From Fremontodendron californicum (taxonomy: Eukaryota; Streptophyta; Magnoliopsida; Malvales; Malvaceae), in assembly GCA_030761205.1 (NCBI GenBank), contig JAULJL010000046.1, positions 11,363,590 to 11,427,589 of the forward strand: 64,000 bases of DNA, given 5' to 3'. Below the pieces are notes generated by a model. That model searched no databases. It saw only the letters and a program-made list of their open reading frames with translations, and was not told the DNA's origin. Below are positions 57,601 through 64,000 of this stretch, in pieces (position 1 is the first letter of the stretch; each line of letters begins with the position of its first letter). Made by a program: the position numbers and the translations under genes.

Positions 57601-60600
57601 ACTTTCTTCAGCATATATGCCCATCGGCGCAGTCATGGTGAGCCCTGAAGTTTCAGAAGTCGTTTATTCTCAAAGCAACAAACTCGGTATGTTAATCTAT
57701 GTTGCTCCGACTCTTCATTTTTCTTGAAGTACTCATGTCCGACACTCGTATGCGACTAGACATGGGTATGGAGATATGGTCCTTCAAAGACCCTCCAAAT
57801 ACATAGAAATCTTGGAAAAAATTGAATATACCCATGTTGGACACATACCCAAGTCCGACACTCACACCCGAGTCCGAGTAACATAGATGTTAATACTACT
57901 CATTAAATGGCATTTATGTAGATTCGTTTTTTCGTGCCTTGTCTAATTTCACTTATTTCAGGTACTTTCTCTCATGGATTTACCTACTCCGGGCACCCTG
58001 TATCATGTGCTGTCGCAATTGAAGCACTCAAGCTCTACAAGTGTGTTCCATCCTGCATCTAAATAGAAAATAGAAAATAATTTCAAAATTTCTAGATTGC
58101 AAGCACAATAGTTTCTTTCTATGTTGTTCCGACTCTTCATTTTTCTTCAAGTACCCGTGTCCGATGCATATCCAGACATAGGTATAGGGATGTGATCCCC
58201 CAAAGACCCTTCAAATACATGAAAAAACTTAGAATAAATCAAACATACCCGTGTCCGACACATACCCGTATACGACACTCACACCCGAGTCCGAATGACA
58301 TATGTTTCTTTACATTTGTTATTTCTTGGAGTAGTTGAATTCCATGCAAAGAACCTTGGAGTTTTTTGGGTTGAATCCTCAAGTTATCTTACATAGGCAC
58401 ATGGGGAACACAAATAATAACCAAAGAATACCATAATAAAAGGGTTACCAAGCTTTCTTCAAGTTGTTTACTGGTTGAAAAATCATTCTAGATAAATCTG
58501 TTTCATGGCTAATTTTTTAACTATATGTTCAATATTTAGTCAATTAACCTGCAAAAAAGTTAGATATTTTCTGACCCTAGTTAGTTCTTCATATAGGGAT
58601 GGCAATTTAAAATACGGATTCGGTTATCCGCGGATATCCGATCCATTTTTTACAGATTGGATTTGCGGATTTGGATAAAAGTCAGATTCGGATATTATAA
58701 TTACTATCCGAATCCACTTATTTTTAAAACACATAAATTTTGATTGATTTTATATTTTTATTTTTAAAAAAATTTTGATTTATTGAATTCGGATTTTTAG
58801 CGGATTCGGATATCCGGCGGATAATGTTATTTAATTCGGATAGTAATATGAAGATTAAATGCGAATAATTTGCGGATTCGGATTTTAAAACAATTTTGCG
58901 GATTCGGATTCGAATAGTACAAAAAATGCAGATATCCGACCCGCTGCCATCCCTACTTCATATTGCATATAATACTTAGTGAAGTCTATGTCACATCCTT
59001 GCAGGGAGAGAAATATTGTTGAGAAAGTGAAGAGTATTTCTCCAAGGTTTCAAGATGGTGTAAAATCCTTTTCTGATAGTCCTATTGTTGGAGAGGTACA
59101 TTCTGCATTTGAAGTATCCAATTTTTAAACAGTTGATATTTGGTAAAACCATGAGAAGGAAAAAAAAACATTAAATTGTAATCTTTTTCTGATTCTGCAG
59201 ATCCGAGGAACCGGCTTGATTCTCGGTACAGAGTTTACAGACAACAAGTCACCTAATGATCCGTTCCCTCCTGAATGGGGCAAGTTTCTGCTTTCTCTTA
59301 TTATTTACTCTTTGTGAGAAAGCTACTTATTTTTCTTATCTGCATGCTCAGGGATTTGAGTTGCCAATATAATATAGACAATGAATAAAAAACCCGACTG
59401 AAAGTTAAACCGATGAGGTCTCCGGATCATCGGTTGAACCGGATTATTTAATTAAAAAATAAAATAAATATTAAATAAGTATTAAATATAGTGATTAGTT
59501 AATAAAAATATGTATTTGGCTTAATGGTATGATTAAAAAGTTAAAAGTTCAAATCTCATCACTTACAATTTTTTTTTTTAATAAAACAAATAAAAAGTAA
59601 CCCAAAAAAAAAACTGTTTTTTTATCCGTTTAATTCGGTTTTTTACTGATTGAACTGGTTTTTACCGGTTCACTGGACTTCCGGTTCTTTCATATGTGTC
59701 ATATCGAATCAAACAGGCCACCGATTCCTAATTGAACCGATCCGACCAGCCGATTCGGTCCGATTTTTTCAACACTGAATATAGAGGCAATTGAGTGTGA
59801 ATCATGAGGGTTTTTTATTAATTATCTTGGTGTTCCCTATTAACAAATTATTGTTGATTTCCTCCACAGGAATTGGTGCATATTTTGGAGCACAATGTGA
59901 GAAGAATGGGATGCTGGTACGTGTTGCCGGTGACACCATAATGATGTCTCCACCATTTATAATTACTCCTAAAGAGGTTGATGATGTAAGTTCAAGAACC
60001 TTACTTCTATCTGCTGAATTATTTAGACATTCTAGAGTATATTTTTGCAATTTTCCTTGAACATTATTATTTTTTTTTGGCCAAACCATAGCAGCTATTT
60101 AGGATATACTTATAAAATGTTGCTTTTTTTTATCCATCAATTCTTTGAATTTGAGGCATATACTTATAAATTTAAGGCATATACTTATAAAATGTTGCTT
60201 TTTTTTTTATCCATCAATTCTTGAATTTGAGGCATATACTTATAAAATGGTGGTTTAGTTAGTCACATTTCTCTACCAATCTTCCACTGTTGAAAAGATC
60301 TGAAAAGTGGGTAAAAGAGAAAGCAACATAGGTTTTAAGGGATAGTTTCCCTTATTTTCACTTCTCCCTTAATTTTTATATTCAAATGAGAGAATTTAAT
60401 TCTTCTCCCTCCTACCCTTCTCTCCATTTCTCTCAATTCAAATGCACTTGTTTCCTTTCTCAAGTTCTCTGATTTTTTATAAGGGTCCGGTTAACGGGTG
60501 CCTATAGGCACCACCCATTAAGAATTATTTAATTACTATTTTAGGAAAGTTTTTTGCATTTAATACATCACTTTTACTAAATTCAAGAAAAACAATGTAT

Positions 60601-60960
60601 TAATTATACTTTTCTTTCTATAAATATCACCTTAACCAGTACCACTAGGCTCGGGTTAACATTTCCCTTCTTATAAAAGTTGTTCTTCTACTTCAATATG
60701 ACTAGCCTTTAAATGGAAGACTAGATAGTATAATCATTAATCATATTTGCAGCAAATAAGTCCTGTCTATACTTGGCTAATCTTTTGTTTCTCTTGGTTG
60801 GCATATATAAGTAGCAATTTCTAGCATTTGTTAAACAGAGTTGTTATAATAAAAGCCTTTAACTCATTACTTTCTACAGTTAATAAGCATATATGGGAAA
60901 GCATTGAAGGCTACTGAGGAGAGGGTGAAGGAACTCAAGTCTCAGCAGAAGAAACAGTGA
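51655..60960 (+). CDS. POP2: Mitochondrial GABA transaminase (19 exons)
   Basis: A class III PLP aminotransferase that converts GABA to succinic semialdehyde using pyruvate or glyoxylate (GABA shunt; GABA-T/POP2). Exons: 51655-51696, 53340-53476, 53712-53796, 53941-54013, 54809-54906, 55087-55179, 55333-55406, 55507-55545, 55629-55717, 55793-55869, 56175-56249, 57291-57338, 57429-57512, 57599-57686, 57962-58040, 59005-59095, 59201-59279, 59870-59985, 60880-60960. They sum to 1,548 nt (515 aa; Arabidopsis 504). The N-terminus (about 1-45) is Arg/Ser/Leu-rich like a mitochondrial presequence. Key motifs: NSGSEAND (cofactor phosphate), ADEVICAFGR with the PLP-binding Asp309, and SLAK with the Schiff-base Lys338. 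Lys338 is the last codon of exon 13, followed by [10 protein letters not shown]. All introns are GT-AG except intron 17, which is GC-AG. Eight MITEs lie in its introns and one just downstream. Confidence 0.96.
52470..52656 (-). mobile_element. hAT-like MITE (family A), copy 13, inverted
   Basis: A 187-bp copy in intron 1 of the GABA transaminase gene. The flanks GTCAAATC and GTCAACTC match at 7 of 8 positions. Confidence 0.9.
52941..53138 (+). mobile_element. hAT-like MITE (family A), copy 14, perfect TSD
   Basis: A 198-bp copy in intron 1 of the GABA transaminase gene, opposite in orientation to copy 13. It is flanked by identical 8-mers GTTGTGGC at 52933-52940 and 53139-53146. Confidence 0.94.
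54401..54581 (+). mobile_element. hAT-like MITE (family A), copy 15, perfect TSD
   Basis: A 181-bp copy in intron 4 of the GABA transaminase gene, flanked by identical 8-mers ACAGAACA at 54393-54400 and 54582-54589. It lacks one internal GTGTCGGACACATACCC unit present in longer copies. Confidence 0.94.
55926..56123 (+). mobile_element. hAT-like MITE (family A), copy 16, perfect TSD
   Basis: A 198-bp copy making up two thirds of intron 10 of the GABA transaminase gene, flanked by identical 8-mers ACTAGAAA at 55918-55925 and 56124-56131. Confidence 0.94.
56498..56677 (+). mobile_element. hAT-like MITE (family A), copy 17, perfect TSD
   Basis: A 180-bp copy in intron 11 of the GABA transaminase gene, flanked by identical 8-mers GCTGTAAT at 56490-56497 and 56678-56685. 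Confidence 0.94.
56942..57113 (-). mobile_element. hAT-like MITE (family A), copy 18, inverted
   Basis: A 172-bp copy in intron 11 of the GABA transaminase gene, opposite in orientation to copy 17. The flanks CTTTGGAG and CTCTGGAG match at 7 of 8 positions. Confidence 0.92.
57697..57886 (+). mobile_element. hAT-like MITE (family A), copy 19, perfect TSD at a 5' splice site
   Basis: A 190-bp copy forming most of the 275-bp intron 14 of the GABA transaminase gene. Its duplication ATGTTAAT (57689-57696 and 57887-57894) begins at intron position +3, directly after the donor GT at 57687-57688. Confidence 0.95.
58119..58303 (+). mobile_element. hAT-like MITE (family A), copy 20, perfect TSD
   Basis: A 185-bp copy in intron 15 of the GABA transaminase gene, flanked by identical 8-mers GTTTCTTT at 58111-58118 and 58304-58311. 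The last base of the right terminus is T instead of G. Confidence 0.93.
58595..58955. mobile_element. GGGATGGCA TIR element (family D) in intron 15
   Basis: It begins AGGGATGGCAATTTAAAATACGG and ends GACCCGCTGCCATCCCTA. CTTCATAT flanks both sides as a direct repeat of about 8 bp. The interior is rich in GGATTCGGATATCCG motifs. It is the inverted counterpart of 26165-26573. Confidence 0.75.
59395..59785. repeat. AACCGGTT-ended repeat with pol III box-like core (family H)
   Basis: In intron 17 of the GABA transaminase gene. The ends carry GGTCTCCGGATCATCGGTTGAACCGG and CGATTCGGTCCGATTTTTTCAAC. The middle has TGGCTTAATGGTATG then AAGTTCAAATCTCATC, resembling A and B boxes. A decayed relative lies at 2435-2775. 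Confidence 0.4.
60104..60250. repeat. Imperfect tandem duplication in GABA transaminase intron 18
   Basis: ATACTTATAAAATGTTGCTTTTTTTT-ATCCATCAATTC-TTTGAATTTGAGGCAT occurs twice, with a short partial third unit. The unit is roughly 75 bases. Confidence 0.75.
60484..60675. mobile_element. GGTCCGGTTAACGGGTGCC-ended element (family I)
   Basis: In intron 18 of the GABA transaminase gene. It begins AGGGTCCGGTTAACGGGTGCCTATAGGCACC and ends GGCTCGGGTTAACATTTCCC. The core TGCATTTAATACATCACTTTTACTAAATTCA recurs at about 2180-2215. Confidence 0.55.
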
Positions 60961-61036
60961 ACAGTTTTTGTTGATGATGGTGAAAATTATGTAGGCTTCA
61001 TGTGAATCAAAAACTATTCATAGTTCTTGCTTGTGA

Positions 61037-61210
61037 TAGACTCGGAATGAGTGTCGGACACGGGTATATGTTTGATACAGATATGTTTAATTTTTTTTTT
61101 TAATTTTTTTTTCATATATTTGGAGGATCATATTCACATACCCATGTCCGAATATGTGTGGACACAGGTGTTGGATATGAGTACTTTAATAAAAAGTCCG
61201 AGTAACATAG
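61037..61210 (-). mobile_element. hAT-like MITE (family A), copy 21, 5'-eroded
   Basis: An inverted copy 77 bases downstream of the GABA transaminase stop codon, so probably within its 3' UTR or terminator region. The left terminus is lost (it starts near GACTCGGAATGAGTGTC). The right end GAGTAACATAG is intact. Confidence 0.78.
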
Positions 61211-61496
61211 CTCAAAGCTACTGCTTGTATTGTTGAATTATATTTTGCAATGCAACCTTGTAGCATCTAACTCTTTGGTGTTCATTGTTTTTCCAGGCTT
61301 CTGGCATTCTTTTCAGGATATTCTCTTGAAGTAATATACCCCTGCTTAGATATATAGGAAATCCGAAGATTAATTGTAGAATCAAAGAAAATGCCAAAGC
61401 TCTTCAATTACATCTGCGTAATAAGATGCTAACCCTTTTTCTTAATTAAAAAAGAAAAAAAAAATTGACCCATTCTCATGAAAGCTAGAGCATAGG

Positions 61497-61770
61497 CTAG
61501 ACCTGTTCATAAGTTCGACAACCTTAGTCCGTATTGGATCGGTACTAGACAAGAATATTTATGATTCGAGTTGATCCGGTTCGGATCACTATTTACATAT
61601 TAAAATAATATTATCATTTTTTAAATTTAATTATAAAAAATAAAAAAAAATATTTTTTTATATATGATAAACAGTAATTTTATGTTCGCGGCCAACCCAG
61701 GGTCGGGCTTAGATAAGGGAAGAGGAAAAAAATCGGGTCGCTAATCGACTCGATCCATGAGCAAGTCTAA
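61497..61770. mobile_element. Family E TIR element
   Basis: It begins CTAGACCTGTTCATAAGTTCG and ends GATCCATGAGCAAGTCTAA, forming imperfect terminal inverted repeats around an AT-rich core. Confidence 0.6.
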
Positions 61771-62331
61771 ACATAACAAGATTTTCACTAATTTTGATTT
61801 AATATTCGTTTGCCTCCTAAATTATACCATTTTTGTCACTTTAATACCTAAAAAATAACAGTTCCATTTTTCAAAAGAAAAAAAACAATTTTTCAAATGA
61901 AAATCGACCATTGTATCATAGAAAGCAAAGAAAAAAATTGAAGTAATTAATTAATCAGCAATCAACGATTATCACTAAGCATTAATTATGTCCAAAAAAA
62001 AGACAAGATTGGAAAGCTCCAGAGATTGGAATTTCCATAATTTGTGGTATGAGTTAAACTTGACATCATCATTATCTTTCTCTTATGTTTATAGAATATA
62101 TATAATTAGTTTATATACCGATATATTAACACACGTGAAGGGAGGCTTAACACTTAGTTAATTATTTTATAATAAAGTTATCATACATTCTTTTGTCATG
62201 TTCTTGTGTGTTTTCACTTCCTATGCAAAGACGTCAGCAATTTCAGAAGCTTATATTTTATTTAATCAATCAACTAACATGTCAAAACAAAAGGATGGCA
62301 TTAGGTCCGGGCGTCCGGCTTCTCCCACTTC

Positions 62332-62378
<47 letters not shown>

Positions 62379-62384
62379 AAAGTA

Positions 62385-62915
62385 TTTAGGTAATTTCTGT
62401 ATTATAATTAAAGGTGTATTTTAATTTTTTATTATAAAAGTGAGTAATTTAATCTTAATATATTTGAAATTGGTGCAAAGAAGTAAAATTGATAATAGTA
62501 CTAATGGAAAACCGTCTAAATGCTGATATGAACATGTGAAACTGATAGAATAGATGACTTGAAAAAAAAAATAATGTGTCAAACTTTTTTGCTCAGGTGA
62601 ACTTACAGAATAGATAATTTCGAAAAAAATGATGACATGTTTTTACGGATAAGGGAGAGATTTGGATAAATTTTTTTTTTTTAAATTTCCGCTTAAGTAA
62701 AAAAAATTAACACGTCATTATTTTTTTTTAACTCATTTTTCTGTCAGTTTCACATTTTCATATCAACATTTAGACGGTTTTTCATTAACGCTATTATTAA
62801 TTTTATCTTTGCACAAATTTCAAACGTATAAGAATTAAATTACTCACTTTTATAGTTCAAGAACTAAAATTTAGTTTTTACTATAGTACAAGGACTATTT
62901 AAATATTTAAATTAT
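62385..62915. mobile_element. Foldback element with long inverted repeats (family C-like)
   Basis: Both arms carry AGTGAGTAATTTAATCTTAATA, TGCAAAGAAGTAAAATTGATAATA and ACCGTCTAAATGCTGATATGAA, the right arm as the reverse complement. The arms are about 200 bp and it is preceded by a (TA)n tract. Its outermost motifs (TACAAGGACTATTTAAATA) resemble the family C copies. Confidence 0.72.
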
Positions 62916-63234
62916 TTTTTTTCATATTATTCGTATAAATATTAAATATATTAAAATTTTAAAAATAAATACGATGTATATATTAAATATGTTATATTAA
63001 TTATATTTAAACATTATTTTTTTAAATATATTAATTTTTATCGTATTTTCATATCTGATTCAAAATTACTAATTCTCCGGTCATGCCAAGAACTCCCACA
63101 CCAACCAAATCTTTTATTATTTTGTAAGTTGTCCGATTTCAATGGAAAAGACCAACTTCCCCTTCCAAACAAAGTAGTCAATGACCAATAATTTCGCATT
63201 CTTGACTAAAACTAAAACTAGTGGTGATATCTGT

Positions 63235-63490
63235 CGATATTGAATACGATTCGATTATACGATATGAATATGATATAAAAAATAAAAATAAAAACACATA
63301 AAAAAATAATTAAAAATACGATACGACACGAAAAATAACTCAAATATGATATAAATACACGAATGTATCAAAATCTATATAATAAAAATTATTCACATAT
63401 CAAAATTTATATAAATATAAAATATTTTAAATATAATTATAATACGATAAAATATACAAATACGTATAAACAAATTATCAGGTCTAATAA
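63235..63490 (-). repeat. Dispersed CGTGTCGTATTT-type repeat (family F), inverted
   Basis: Contains AATACGATACGACACGAAAAATAAC, CGAATGTATCAAAATCTATATAA and the end motif TATCAGGTCTAATAATAG, the reverse complement of the order seen at 44085-44345. Confidence 0.55.
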
Positions 63491-64000
63491 TAGTACACTT
63501 TTTCAGACTTCCCGCCATACCTAAGCTGAAAACACCTCACTTTTTCATTGCAGCAGGAACAGGATAAACTATTAAATTACAAAATGTAAAATGTGGAATT
63601 TCTATTTCTTATTATGACATATTTTTTGTCATTTGATATTTTTAATTAATTGCAATTTTGTTTCCTTCGCTATATATCTACTTTTACTTTTTTTTTTTTT
63701 AAATAGCTTTTCAAAGAGTTATGGTCCTATGGAGTAAGTAAGTTTCTTTAGAAAAAAGAGTCGAAAGTAAAAATAATAGAAAATAAAAAAATAGTAATCA
63801 AAATCAAACTGAATCTTGAGAATTAAGGAGAATAGAGTTTGTTTCTCCATAATTATTATTATAAAGACAAGAAGAAGTTACTTATAATCCAAAATGTTGA
63901 GAATTGAGAATTTTTAGTTTATATATACAAAAATGGTAGTATTTTAATCGGACGGTTGCCACGCTGAGGCAGTCAACAAAGACAAATCTTTCCACCCTAA

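Larger units (their letters stand above)
60961..64000. other. Intergenic region downstream of the GABA transaminase
   Basis: No gene is supported. It contains MITE copy 21, a family E element at 61497-61770, a (TA)n tract at 62333-62378, a family C foldback at 62385-62915 and an inverted family F copy at 63235-63490. The rest is AT-rich. Confidence 0.55.

Noticed and set aside
62193..62393. Frames ending in long Tyr-Ile runs
   Set aside because: The runs come from a (TA)n microsatellite; no credible start context or domain.
1..64000. tRNA, rRNA, snRNA or miRNA genes
   Set aside because: No cloverleaf-compatible tRNA or rRNA-like sequence was seen by eye. The foldback elements could mimic miRNA precursors but have the features of transposons.

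Overview
The window is nuclear DNA of a dicot plant. The evidence is the plant-only gene families (LysM receptor kinase, hybrid proline-rich protein, VQ protein, RCC1-type organelle factor, plant GABA transaminase), GT-AG introns, very AT-rich non-coding DNA, and many small DNA transposons. The species cannot be fixed from sequence alone; a rosid is a guess. No prokaryotic system, CRISPR array, rRNA gene or convincing tRNA gene was seen.

Layout from left to right. 1-3183: AT-rich intergenic DNA with repeats. 3184-9917 (+): a 12-exon CERK1/LYK3-type LysM receptor-like kinase, which needs a 5-nt microexon to stay in frame and carries the YAQ motif in its kinase. 9918-13408: repeats, including a 0.5-kb foldback element, a purine tract and a degenerate tandem array. 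13409-15133 (-): a single-exon WRNIP1/MgsA-type AAA+ ATPase. 16140-21724 (+): a six-exon RUG3-like mitochondrial RCC1-repeat protein, head-to-head with the ATPase. 23307-24556 (-): a secreted LRR protein gene broken by an apparent 1-nt deletion. 24.7-29.7 kb: repeats and a LINE remnant. 29730-30362 (-): a hybrid proline-rich (8CM) protein. 33.6-35.1 kb (-): a decayed, intron-containing RPL13 pseudogene with nested transposons in its intron. 37274-40281 (-): a three-exon ZIP metal transporter. 40.3-48.5 kb: gene-poor repeats. 48483-49151 (-): a VQ-motif protein. 51655-60960 (+): a 19-exon mitochondrial GABA transaminase with one GC-AG intron. 61-64 kb: repeats.

The genes do not form a pathway; the window is an ordinary gene-rich plant segment. 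Its most striking structure is a dispersed ~175-200-bp non-autonomous DNA element. It has 17-bp imperfect terminal inverted repeats (CTATGTTGCTCCGACTC / CTATGTTACTCGGACTC), a GTGTCCGACAC-rich interior and 8-bp target-site duplications, as expected of a hAT-type MITE. I count 21 recognisable copies in 64 kb. Nine have perfect 8-bp duplications, and nine lie in or immediately downstream of the GABA transaminase gene. Several other TIR or foldback families are also present. No complete retrotransposon or transposase gene was found.
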